64,000 nucleotides of DNA from positions 1 to 64,000 of the forward strand of contig DASWZN010000051.1 in NCBI GenBank assembly GCA_036404435.1, read 5' to 3'. The position numbers and the translations under genes are program-made. Below, piece by piece: positions 53,548-61,114 of the stretch. This stretch comes from DASWZN01 sp036404435. GTDB lineage: Bacteria > Acidobacteriota > Terriglobia > Bryobacterales > Bryobacteraceae. A model generated the notes under the pieces. The model was given only the letters and a program-made list of their open reading frames with translations, was not told the DNA's origin and made no database searches. Each line of letters starts with the position of its first letter. Positions within the stretch are counted from its first letter, which is position 1.

Positions 53548-54087
53548 ATGGCATTCTATCGACGCCATCTCCCCCACTGGCACCCCGAAGGCGCAGCCCT
53601 CTTCGTCACCTGGCGCTTGCACGGCTCCCTGCCAAGGATTCTCGGCACCTTCGAGGCAACGGACCACGAACTCGATCAAGGCGCCACCGGACCCCATTGG
53701 CTCAAGGATGAGAGAGTCGCGGCTCTGGTAGTCCGCTCGCTCCGCTTCGCGCAGGACCGGCTCAACCTGTGTGAGCTGCGGGCCTGGGTCGTGATGCCCA
53801 ATCACGTCCATATCCTGATCCGTCCGCAAGCCGATCTGGAGCGAATCACGAGATCCGTGAAGACTTTCACTGCCCGCGAGGCCAATTCGATCCTCCACCG
53901 GATCGGGCAGCCGTTCTGGCAGGATGAGTCCTACGACCATTGGGTTCGAAGCCGCGACGAGATGGAAGCCACGGTGAGATACATCGAGTCAAATCCCGTA
54001 GCCGCCGGGCTGGCACGGGCGGTTGAGGGGTGGCCGTGGTCGAGCGCCGCTTCGCGCGACAGGCCGGAGGCCTGTCCCACGTTATGA
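53548..54087 (+). mobile_element. REP-associated tyrosine transposase (RAYT, IS200/Y1 type)
   Basis: The ATG at 53548 opens a 179-residue protein; a longer in-frame extension overlaps the PAP2 gene and is not used. Y1 features are visible: beta-strand FVTWRLHGSLP, the HUH metal motif in VVMPNHVHILIRP and a conserved C-terminal block FWQDESYDHWVRSRDEMEAT then VRYIESNPVAAGLA with WPWSSAA. The candidate nucleophile Tyr is in the DESYDHW block. The last codons (RPEACPTL) are encoded by the right REP hairpin. RAYTs move or amplify REP sequences as single-stranded DNA. The gene appears intact. Confidence 0.9.
54057..54080. repeat. REP-like hairpin, right boundary of RAYT module
   Basis: GACAGGCC-GGA-GGCCTGTC is the inverted counterpart of the left hairpin at 53515-53538, with 24 of 24 bases complementary. 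It lies within the 3' end of the transposase frame and ends 28 bases before rnpB. Confidence 0.85.
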
Positions 54088-54108
54088 GAGCACGCTACAA
54101 TACCCACT

Positions 54109-54466
54109 GGAGCCTGCCGGATGGGCAGTCGCCCCTTCGGGGGAGGAAAGTCCGGTCTCCATAGGGCAGCGTGCCGGCTAACGGCCGGGGGGATTCGCTC
54201 AAAGCGGATTTTACGGAAAGTGCCACAGAAAATATACCGCCCGTTACCGGGTAAGGGTGAAAAGGTGCGGTAAGAGCGCACCGCGGCCGGAGTAATCCGG
54301 CTGGCAGGGTAAACCCCACGCGGAGCAAGACCAAATAGGAGGGGAGGAGCGGCCCGCTCCGTTCGACTCTCGGGTAGGTCGCTAGAGCCTGGCAGTAATG
54401 CCCGGCCCAGACGAATGACTGTCACCCGTAAGGGTACAGAAACCGGCTTATAGTCCGGCAGGCTCC
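54109..54466 (+). ncRNA. rnpB: RNase P RNA (type A)
   Basis: The ~358-base RNA begins GGAGCCTGCCGG and ends CCGGCAGGCTCC, forming the closing helix P1. Internal signatures are GAGGAAAGTCCGG near 54142 (universal 5' core), ACAGAAA in the AGTGCCACAGAAAATATACC segment, the GGTAAGGGTGAAAAGGTGCGG helix, AGAGCGCACCG, and AGACGAATGACTGTC near the 3' end followed by ACAGAACCGGCTTA-like ACAGAAACCGGCTTATAG. These are the conserved regions of bacterial RNase P RNA, which matures the 5' ends of tRNAs. It stands directly downstream of the RAYT module. Confidence 0.96.
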
Positions 54467-54502
54467 ATGCAGTTATCCGTCGCCAACGGCGCGCGCTAGT
54501 TC

Positions 54503-55360
54503 CTACTTCTTGTTCGCCGAAGGCAAGCTGGCGAAGTGGATAAGCGCCTCCCTCTCGGCGGGAGCGTAGAGGGCCTCGGCCGTGGTCAGCTTACCGTTCA
54601 GGAATACGATCACGGGCGGAAACCGCGTGGGGCCCTGGCGCGGACCGTTGTCCGGCACGATGCCGTCGGCGCGCTTCTCTTGGCCGCGGTTGCGAGGCGG
54701 GGCCGGGGCGCCCGTTACGGTTCCCTCGACCGGCCGCGAGTACCACTTTTCCACCAGCCGCCCCTCGGACTTATCGATTTCGACCTTCTCGGGCAATCCG
54801 ATCACGGCATGGACTTGCCGGCGGTCCATCCCTTCAATCAGCCTGTGTTCCTTAACCGCCACGCTCACTTCCTCCGACCATTCCGCGTGAGCGTCCTGCA
54901 GCGGAACCCGCGAGAAGGCGCGTTCGAACGCCGTTTTGAAATCCTCAAACGAATGGATGTCGCGGAATGCGACGATGGATTCCCGTTCCTTCGGAGGGAG
55001 ACCCAGTCCGTCGAAGTCGAACTCGAGGTCGCGGTTGCCCTCCTTGGAGTAGTACAGAGCGCCGCGCCCAATCGGGTCGTTGGGTCTGAGAACCCAGGCT
55101 GCTCCCGATGGCACCTGGGCCGCCCCATCCAGTTCGGTGTTGACTGCGGACGGCGATGCGATGACAACTCCCTCACGGGCGAGGAAGGCCGCGCTGTTGT
55201 ACCTTCCACCCGCTTCATAGAGGCAAGGCGCATCCACCCGCAGGTACCAGGTTCCTTTCGTCATCTTCTTGGCCTGGTCGAAGTCCTTCGGAGAGAGGGG
55301 CTGACCGTCAGCAGCGGACAGGGCCAGCGCCAAGGCCGCGGTCCAGCAGAGTATCTTCAT
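54503..55360 (-). CDS. Secreted hypothetical protein
   Basis: The start at 55360 is chosen for AGGAGG eight bases upstream and the signal peptide MKILCWTAALALALSAADGQ. The 285-residue product has a mixed alpha/beta region (LYEAGGRYNSAAFLAREGVV, LEFDFDGLGLPPKERESIVA) and then VEKWYSRPVEGTVTGAPAPP and a predicted beta-strand VIVFLNGKLTTAEALY. The last part resembles outer-membrane-assembly small-lipoprotein-like IGLPEKVE...VEKWYY motifs, but the match is weak. I do not assign a function. It lies between rnpB and htrA. Confidence 0.65.
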   Translation of the reverse strand: MKILCWTAALALALSAADGQPLSPKDFDQAKKMTKGTWYLRVDAPCLYEAGGRYNSAAFLAREGVVIASPSAVNTELDGAAQVPSGAAWVLRPNDPIGRGALYYSKEGNRDLEFDFDGLGLPPKERESIVAFRDIHSFEDFKTAFERAFSRVPLQDAHAEWSEEVSVAVKEHRLIEGMDRRQVHAVIGLPEKVEIDKSEGRLVEKWYSRPVEGTVTGAPAPPRNRGQEKRADGIVPDNGPRQGPTRFPPVIVFLNGKLTTAEALYAPAEREALIHFASLPSANKK

Positions 55361-55493
55361 GGATCCTCCTAAGGTGCAGCACGGGCATCTCGCCGGGCTG
55401 CGAACCACTCATTGTAGTCCAGGGCGCAATGACCTCGATGAGGGTGCCAAGGAGGAATCGCAACTGCGGCCGTGGCGGAGCTATCTGGCCACG

Positions 55494-55532
55494 GATGAAC
55501 GCGCACAACCGAGCGGTCCATCCGCGGCCAGA
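55494..55532. repeat. Second, shorter palindromic intergenic element
   Basis: TCTGGCCACGGATG and its mirrored CATCCGCGGCCAGA form a 14-base imperfect stem (one mismatch) around an 11-base loop. The left arm resembles that of the element at 51710 (TTGGCCACGCATGAAC). It lies 20 bases downstream of the htrA stop and could act as its transcription terminator, though no T-run follows. Confidence 0.55.
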
Positions 55533-55552
55533 TGTTCTTTTCCCGCCCGTTG

Positions 55553-57133
55553 TTATTGGCTCGCGGGCAACGTCCCTGCCAGGAACAGCGGTTGCCACTG
55601 GCCGCCGCCGTTCTGACCCTGGCCGACGCTGCGCATCACCTTAAATGCCACCGGTTGGCCCGGCTTCAGCGTCCCGGCAATGCGCTTAACGTCGCCGGGT
55701 GAGCTGATGGCCTGACGGTTGATGGCCATCAGCACGTCGCCGTGCTGGAGCCCGATGTCCTCGCCGAAGGAGTTGTTCTCGACGTCGGTCACCAGCACCC
55801 CGCCGCTCTCCTGGAAGCCCGTCGATTCCCGGTCGTCCGCCCGTAGCGCCCGCACGGAGATGCCGAACTTCACGCTCTGGCCCTGCTCATCGCCGCTCCC
55901 GCTCTCCGGTCCGGCGGCCTCTTCGCCGTTGTTAGCCTTCAGGATGTCCGCGCGGTCGGCCACCTCGATGGTCAGGTTCAGGGTCTTATCGCCGCGCAAC
56001 ACGGTAATGGGGACCTGCGAGCCCACCGGCGTCTCGGAAACCCGCGCCACCAGTTCGTCGCCGTTCGCGACCGGCTTGCCGTTGAACGAGGTCACGATGT
56101 CGCCTTCCTTGAGGCCCGCCTTGGCCGCCGGTTTGCCCGGAGCCACCTGGTCGACAAACACGCCCGAGGACGCGCCGTAGGCCTTCAACAGCTCCGGCTT
56201 CTGCTCGCGCTGGAACAGGATGCCGATCGCGCCGCGCGAAACCTTGCCGGACTTGATGATCTGGTTGTACGCGCTCACCGCCATATTAATCGGCAGCGCG
56301 AAACCCACGCCGTCGCTGCCGCCCGAATTGGTGGCGATCATGGTGTTGACGCCCACCACTTCGCCGCGGATGTTGAGCAACGGGCCGCCGCTGTTGCCCG
56401 GATTGATGGCGGCATCGGTCTGCAGGAAGCGCTGGAGCTGGTGCTCCGGCCCCGAGCCCAGGTCGCGCCCCTTGGCGCTGATAATGCCCGCCGTCACCGT
56501 CGCCTCGAGTCCGAACGGCGATCCGATCGCCACCGCCCAATCGCCCACCTGGATCGCGTCGGAGTTGCCGACCTTGACCGGTTCGAGCGAGTGGCCGGCG
56601 TCGATCTTGATCACCGCCAGGTCTAGCTCCGGATCCGTGCCGATCACCTTGGCCGTGTACTCGGTCGTGTCGCCATGCAGCTTCACCTGGATCTTGGAGG
56701 CGCTCTCGACCACGTGATTATTGGTCAGGATGTACCCGTGGCTGTCCACCACGAAGCCCGAGCCGGTGCCCTGGCTGCGGAACGGCCGCTGCGGCCCCTG
56801 ATTCTCGCCGCCGCCAAACGGATCGCCGCCGAAGAAGCGCCGGAAAAAGTCGTCTGCATCCGGCGGGACGGCGCGCTGGCCGGGGCGCCGCTGCACCACC
56901 TTCTGCTCGATGGTGCTGGTTACCTGCACCACGCAGGGTTCCAGTTCCTTGGCCAGCTTCGAAAACGAATTCGAAAGCTGTACCGGGTCGGGAATGGTCA
57001 GCGGTGTCGCATCCTGCGCGACGACTGCCGCGGCCTTGGCGACCTTCATTCCCTGGCTCAACAGGACTCCCGCTGCGAGTGCCACGATCAAAACCAGGAG
57101 CGCCAGGCTCCTATGCGTCTTTAGAATCTTCAT
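55553..57133 (-). CDS. htrA: Periplasmic serine protease, HtrA/DegP family
   Basis: The start at 57133 follows GAAGAGGAAGG and gives 526 residues with an N-terminal anchor or signal (SLALLVLIVALAAGVLLSQG). The trypsin-like domain carries the full triad: His140 in ILTNNHVVES, Asp171 in DLAVIKID and Ser248 in INPGNSGGPLL. Two PDZ domains follow (from about residue 300, VDQVAPGKPAAKAGLKEGDI; and from about 430, LVTDVENNSFGEDIGLQHGD), the second diverged. DegP-type proteases degrade or refold misfolded envelope proteins. It lies 121 bases downstream, on the same strand, of the M56 peptidase gene. Confidence 0.95.
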   Translation of the reverse strand: MKILKTHRSLALLVLIVALAAGVLLSQGMKVAKAAAVVAQDATPLTIPDPVQLSNSFSKLAKELEPCVVQVTSTIEQKVVQRRPGQRAVPPDADDFFRRFFGGDPFGGGENQGPQRPFRSQGTGSGFVVDSHGYILTNNHVVESASKIQVKLHGDTTEYTAKVIGTDPELDLAVIKIDAGHSLEPVKVGNSDAIQVGDWAVAIGSPFGLEATVTAGIISAKGRDLGSGPEHQLQRFLQTDAAINPGNSGGPLLNIRGEVVGVNTMIATNSGGSDGVGFALPINMAVSAYNQIIKSGKVSRGAIGILFQREQKPELLKAYGASSGVFVDQVAPGKPAAKAGLKEGDIVTSFNGKPVANGDELVARVSETPVGSQVPITVLRGDKTLNLTIEVADRADILKANNGEEAAGPESGSGDEQGQSVKFGISVRALRADDRESTGFQESGGVLVTDVENNSFGEDIGLQHGDVLMAINRQAISSPGDVKRIAGTLKPGQPVAFKVMRSVGQGQNGGGQWQPLFLAGTLPASQ

Positions 57134-57254
57134 ACCTTCCTCTTCTCGAGTTCTAAGTAGCCCGCGCATCGCCGCTCCCCCACAGTTACCGCAGCACCGA
57201 ACCGCGCGCGTAAGCAAGCGGACGTCGAGGGCCACCACATTGTCAAACCAAGCT

Positions 57255-58514
57255 CTAAGTGCGGTTCAGTATCGGAGCTGGAATCTCGTGAACCCAGAGA
57301 ATCCGAATCCATCCGGCATCCCCGCCGTCGACATAGATCACGTAAAGCATCATCGCGGGCCGAAGCGCCGCCGGGATCGGCGCGCTGCTTCGCGCAACTA
57401 CCGTAGCAAGCGGCGCCGTGCTTCGCGCCACCACACGCGCCCGCTCCGCCCTGGGCCTGTATACCCGCGCCGTTTTCGCCGCTACCTGCACGGGCGCTTG
57501 CCGCGGCGCCGCGTGCGCCATCACGGCCGCCGGCTTCGGAGCCGCCGGCATCGCCACCGTCACGGGCGCCAGGGGCGCCGCCACGAATGCCGCCATCGCC
57601 AGCGTGGCCGCCGCGGCCACGAGCGCACCTCGCGAGGAGCGCCGTGTGCGGTCGCGCCCGCCCTCCAGCAGCGCTTCCACCCGAATCGAAAGCTGGGGCT
57701 TCGGCGCCAGTGCGCCGGGAGCCAGTTGCGGCGTCGCCGCGTGGATCGCCGCCAGGCGCGTGAGGCAGGTGGCGTAAGGCCGCGCCGTCCCCGTCAATCC
57801 CACCACCCAATCGTCGCAGGCGATCTCGCGCTCCAGGGTCAGCCGCCGTCCGATCCAGATCACCGCCGGATGGAAGAATAGCAACGCCTCGACGACTTTC
57901 TGCCCCAGGTTCGTCCAATCGTCCCAGCGGCGTATGTGCGCCAGTTCGTGCGTGAGCACCTGGTCGAGTTCCGCCTCGGAGAGTGCCTCCACCAGGAACG
58001 CGGGCAGCAGCACGGCGGGTTTCACCACTCCGGCGGCCATCGGCCCGGCGACCTCGTCCGAGACGAGCACGCGGGCGCGACGGCGGCCCGGACAAGCCCT
58101 CATGATTCCCTCAAACCGAGCGGTAACCTGCTCCGGCGCGGTCACCGCGCGCCGCTTCAACCCGCCCAGCGCGACCAAGCCCCAGGCCACGCGCGCCATC
58201 AAAGCCAGACTCCCCAGCGCCCACGCGCCCAGCACCCAGATCAGCCATGCGCCCGCGGTCAACGTTAGTGCCGCGCCTGGGTGCCCGCTTCCAGCCACGG
58301 CCGGAGCCGGCATGCCCAAGCGCGGCAGCCAGCCTTGCACCACCGGCAACGCGGCGACGAAAGCCAGCGCCAGTCCGCACAGCGCGTACCGCGTGGCCGC
58401 GGCGGCCCTCGGCGTCAGGCGCAGCAGAAGCCAGAGCAGGGCCGAGAGCGCCAGACCTTCGATGATCCCGTTCGCGACCGCCCCGGCAATTTCCGCCCCT
58501 ACCCAAGCCGTCAT
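57255..58514 (-). CDS. M56-family (BlaR1/MecR1-like) membrane metallopeptidase
   Basis: This 419-residue protein has about three N-terminal membrane helices (IIEGLALSALLWLLLRLTPR, YALCGLALAFVAALPVVQGW, LTAGAWLIWVLGAWALGSLA), then the cytoplasmic metalloprotease domain with HExxH in LDQVLTHELAHIRRWDDWT and downstream EREIACDDWVV. A fourth hydrophobic segment and an Ala/Pro/Arg-rich tail follow. There is no penicillin-binding sensor domain as in true BlaR1. The family cleaves BlaI-type repressors on signal. It is seven bases downstream of the blaI-like gene, so the two are an operon. Confidence 0.9.
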   Translation of the reverse strand: MTAWVGAEIAGAVANGIIEGLALSALLWLLLRLTPRAAAATRYALCGLALAFVAALPVVQGWLPRLGMPAPAVAGSGHPGAALTLTAGAWLIWVLGAWALGSLALMARVAWGLVALGGLKRRAVTAPEQVTARFEGIMRACPGRRRARVLVSDEVAGPMAAGVVKPAVLLPAFLVEALSEAELDQVLTHELAHIRRWDDWTNLGQKVVEALLFFHPAVIWIGRRLTLEREIACDDWVVGLTGTARPYATCLTRLAAIHAATPQLAPGALAPKPQLSIRVEALLEGGRDRTRRSSRGALVAAAATLAMAAFVAAPLAPVTVAMPAAPKPAAVMAHAAPRQAPVQVAAKTARVYRPRAERARVVARSTAPLATVVARSSAPIPAALRPAMMLYVIYVDGGDAGWIRILWVHEIPAPILNRT

Positions 58515-58521
58515 CGTGTCC

Positions 58522-58896
58522 TCACTCTTTGCCGATCAGACCGCGCAGGCGCTCGATCTCCTGTTGGTCGATATTCTCATCGCGCAGGAGGTTCAGCACC
58601 AATAATTCCGGCGAATCGTTGAAGAAGCGGTTGAGTAGCTGCCGCACCGCCGTCCGGCTCGCCTCCCCGCGATCCACCACAGGCTGATAGACGAAGGCCC
58701 GCCCATCTTTGGTATGCTGCACATACCCTTTTCGTTCCAGGATTCGCATTAGCGTAAGGACGGTGTTGTAGGCCACCGGCCGGTCCTTCGACAGCCCCTC
58801 CGCCACCTCGCCCACCGTGGCCACGCCCTTCTCCCAGAGCACTTCCATGATGGGGAGTTCCGCCTCGGTCAACGTCAGCGATTTCTTCCTGGCCAC
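58522..58896 (-). CDS. BlaI/MecI/CopY-family transcriptional repressor
   Basis: This 124-residue winged-helix protein begins KKSLTLTEAELPIMEVLWEK and has the helix-turn-helix VGEVAEGLSKDRPVAYNTVL with TLMRILERKGYVQHTKDGRA, the family hallmark. The C-terminal dimerisation helix is DSPELLVLNLLRDENIDQQE. BlaI-type repressors are cleaved by their M56 partner encoded immediately downstream. Its own promoter region at 58938-58967 is the expected operator site. Confidence 0.93.
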   Translation of the reverse strand: MARKKSLTLTEAELPIMEVLWEKGVATVGEVAEGLSKDRPVAYNTVLTLMRILERKGYVQHTKDGRAFVYQPVVDRGEASRTAVRQLLNRFFNDSPELLVLNLLRDENIDQQEIERLRGLIGKE

Positions 58897-58937
58897 CGTC
58901 GCCCCTCAACTCTTAAGCATTTAATACTTCCAATCCA

Positions 58938-58967
58938 CTTGTACCGCAGGCTGGCCCTTCTTGTCAA
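58938..58967 (-). promoter_or_regulatory. Candidate promoter/operator of the blaI-M56 operon
   Basis: On the minus strand TTGACA (58962-58967) is followed after 18 bases by TACAAG (58938-58943), a plausible sigma-70-type promoter 40-70 bases before the repressor ATG. Two CTTAAG palindromes at 58912-58917 and 58975-58980 flank it in an AT-rich island and may be repressor contacts; this is inferred. Confidence 0.45.
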
Positions 58968-59001
58968 CTAATTTCTTAAGAGGTGGGGCGCCGCGTGCCG
59001 C

Positions 59002-60018
59002 CTAGCGGTGCTCGCCCAGCCTGAAGTTGACCTCTACGTTGACCACGACAGCGACAGGCTCGCCGTCTTTCAAGCCTGGGCGGAAGCGCCACTGTCTCAC
59101 GGCCTCGATGGCCTTTTCGTCCAAACCCAAGTCAAGCGGCCTGAGGATCTTGTACTCTGTCGGATGGCCGCTCTCATCGATGATGACCTGGAGCACCACG
59201 GTGCCCTGGAAGTCCGCATTGCGGGCCTCCTCCGAGTATTCCGGCTCGATCTTGTAGATCACCAGCGGAGCCGAGACGCCGTTTCCGGGCCGGAAGACGC
59301 CGGGCTTTCCTGGAACCGCAGACTGGTCGCCGGAACTCAACCGCGGCCGGCGGAAGTCTGGCGTAACGCCTCGCGCCAGATACCAGTCCTGTTGAGCGCT
59401 GGAGGCTCGAAAAAGAGCGACTGTCCCGTCAAAACCTCCGACCGTGAGAATCCCCGCTGCTTGTGTTCGCGCCGGTGCGCTTGCCACTACCGTGCCATCG
59501 ACCATGATCGCTGCGCCTTGGCTGCCGTAGCTCACCCCAATGGCGTGCCAGGAATCGAATCGGAATGCCGTCCCCTTGGATTCAAGCGCCCCGGAAAAGG
59601 ATACGTCGCCATTTGTGGAAACCAAGAGCTTTGTTGAATCAGTCGTGAATATCAGAGCCCTATCCTGGTTGGCCTCGACGGTGATCCACCATTCCAACGT
59701 GCCTTCGCCGGGAATACCCCGCGCGTACTCGATGCGACTGTGCGCCTTCCGGCTGAACAACGCGCCGCGCCGGCCTGGCTGTGCGCCGGGAAGTTGGACG
59801 TACAAGACCCCGAAGGCCTCACCAGCGCACGACCCGTCAAAGTTGTCCAGGAGAGTTGTGCGGGGGACAGGGACACCCGTGCACTCGGACATGCCTGTGC
59901 CTATCGACCGATTGGGTGGCGGAAACGCAGGAGGTCCCTGGGCCGCCCGAGCAGGCAGCAGCCCCACGACGATCACCGCGAAAAGCCAGGATTTCCGTAT
60001 TATCCTCATCGGCATCAT
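59002..60018 (-). CDS. Secreted LamG-like protein with TonB C-terminal domain
   Basis: The start at 60018 gives a signal peptide (MMPMRIIRKSWLFAVIVVGL then LPARA) and 338 residues. The middle (about 65-210) is a concanavalin/LamG-like sandwich (GEGTLEWWITVEANQDRALI, GTAFRFDSWHAIGVSYGSQG, ILTVGGFDGTVALF). The last ~90 residues match TonB-C (VIYKIEPEYSEEARNADFQG, VVLQVIIDESGHPTEYKILR, VRQWRFRPGLKDGEPVAVVV). There is no transmembrane anchor beyond the signal. Combining a carbohydrate-binding-like sandwich with TonB-C is unusual. Which receptor, if any, it contacts is unknown. Confidence 0.8.
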   Translation of the reverse strand: MMPMRIIRKSWLFAVIVVGLLPARAAQGPPAFPPPNRSIGTGMSECTGVPVPRTTLLDNFDGSCAGEAFGVLYVQLPGAQPGRRGALFSRKAHSRIEYARGIPGEGTLEWWITVEANQDRALIFTTDSTKLLVSTNGDVSFSGALESKGTAFRFDSWHAIGVSYGSQGAAIMVDGTVVASAPARTQAAGILTVGGFDGTVALFRASSAQQDWYLARGVTPDFRRPRLSSGDQSAVPGKPGVFRPGNGVSAPLVIYKIEPEYSEEARNADFQGTVVLQVIIDESGHPTEYKILRPLDLGLDEKAIEAVRQWRFRPGLKDGEPVAVVVNVEVNFRLGEHR

Positions 60019-60070
60019 CGATTGTACACCGCTGCAACGTCTCCACCCGCGCCTGCACCGAGGAGTAATC

Positions 60071-60255
60071 ATGCCAAATGCAACCCCATCCACTGTCAAG
60101 ATTGTCCGGTTCCATAAGACCGGCGGACCCGAAGTCCTCCAACTGGACGAACTCCCTCTTCCCGAGCCTGGCACCGGAGAGGTTCGTCTGCGCGTGAAGG
60201 CGATCGGCCTCAACCGCGCCGAAGTCGCGTCCCGAAGCTCGGCTACGAAGCCGTG
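60071..60255 (+). pseudogene. Truncated duplicate of the MDR oxidoreductase 5' end
   Basis: Starting from ATG at 60071 with GAGGAG before it, the sequence is a near copy of 61115-61336 (TVKIVRFHKTGGPEVLQLDE, then PLPEPGTGEVRLRVKAIGLN). After NRAE it lacks ~43 bases present in the intact gene (frame lost), matches again over GAAGCTCGGCTACGAAGCC and stops at about 60255, abutting the stop of the minus-strand gene. Only the first ~55 codons are represented, so no functional enzyme can result. Confidence 0.85.
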
Positions 60256-60257
60256 GC

Positions 60258-61040
60258 CTACCGCAAGCTGCCCAGCCAACCCTCGAACTGCCGCCACCAC
60301 AACAGCAGTTGATCGCTCAAGGAAAGTCGCGCTGCTGGAACGGCATGGAGCACGCGACGGAATCCCTCGGGGGGCTCGAAGAGGCTCTGGTCGAGCGGGG
60401 CTTCCGAGAATTCCGTCATTTCCAATAGCCGCTCACCGGTCTTCTCCCACACCGGGAGTTCGCCGGGCACAGCGCCATTTCGAGTCACCTTGATTCCCGG
60501 GAACACCCGCTGGCCGTGCTGGTCAAACCTAGCGGTTGTGAGGAGGACTACCGCACCGAAGCGACCGTGTTTGGGAAGCGGGGCGGGCATGTCCATATAC
60601 CAGCCATCGGTCACGGTCTCGCTGGCTTCGGACGGGGGTTTGTCCCGGTATTCCCTGCGCCGGCGCTCGGTCGTGATGAAGTGGCGGACTCGATGTCCGA
60701 ACATGGGCCGCTGTTCGCCGGTATCCCGGGTTTCGCTCTCGATCACAATCGTCGTGGAGGGGTCTGTGGCTATTGGCTGGCCATGCGGGGTATCCGTTTG
60801 GATGGAGTATTCACGCTTCGCCAGGTCGACGGCGATGGTGCGCTTGCTGACCGAATCCACGATCCAATAGCCGCCGACTGTGTCCCAATCGTAGCGCCAG
60901 AGCGTCCCCTTGAAGAACTCCACCCTGGTTGTTCGCCGGCTGGCGGAGGTCTCCTGCACCGCGATCCGAAGGTCGGCTCGTAACGGAACGGCGAGCATTC
61001 CTCCGACGAGGGCGAGCACGCTGACCCTCATCGCCGCCAT
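60258..61040 (-). CDS. Secreted hypothetical protein
   Basis: This 260-residue protein has a signal peptide (MRVSVLALVGGMLAVPLRAD; the ATG at 61040 or 61031). The body is beta-rich: TRVEFFKGTLWRYDWDTVGG, YWIVDSVSKRTIAVDLAKRE, GHRVRHFITTERRRREYRDK. It resembles secreted proteins with repeated beta-strand/turn units that bind or modify an envelope component (DUF4412-like), but I cannot confirm the family. It lies between the intact and truncated MDR copies; its 3' end is at the truncation junction, so its stop context may be altered. Confidence 0.7.
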   Translation of the reverse strand: MAAMRVSVLALVGGMLAVPLRADLRIAVQETSASRRTTRVEFFKGTLWRYDWDTVGGYWIVDSVSKRTIAVDLAKREYSIQTDTPHGQPIATDPSTTIVIESETRDTGEQRPMFGHRVRHFITTERRRREYRDKPPSEASETVTDGWYMDMPAPLPKHGRFGAVVLLTTARFDQHGQRVFPGIKVTRNGAVPGELPVWEKTGERLLEMTEFSEAPLDQSLFEPPEGFRRVLHAVPAARLSLSDQLLLWWRQFEGWLGSLR

Positions 61041-61114
61041 GGCCTCAGGTTACCGGATTTTGAACCGTCTCGGCACTGTATCCTCGTCTCCCGCGTCTGC
61101 ATCAACAACTCATC

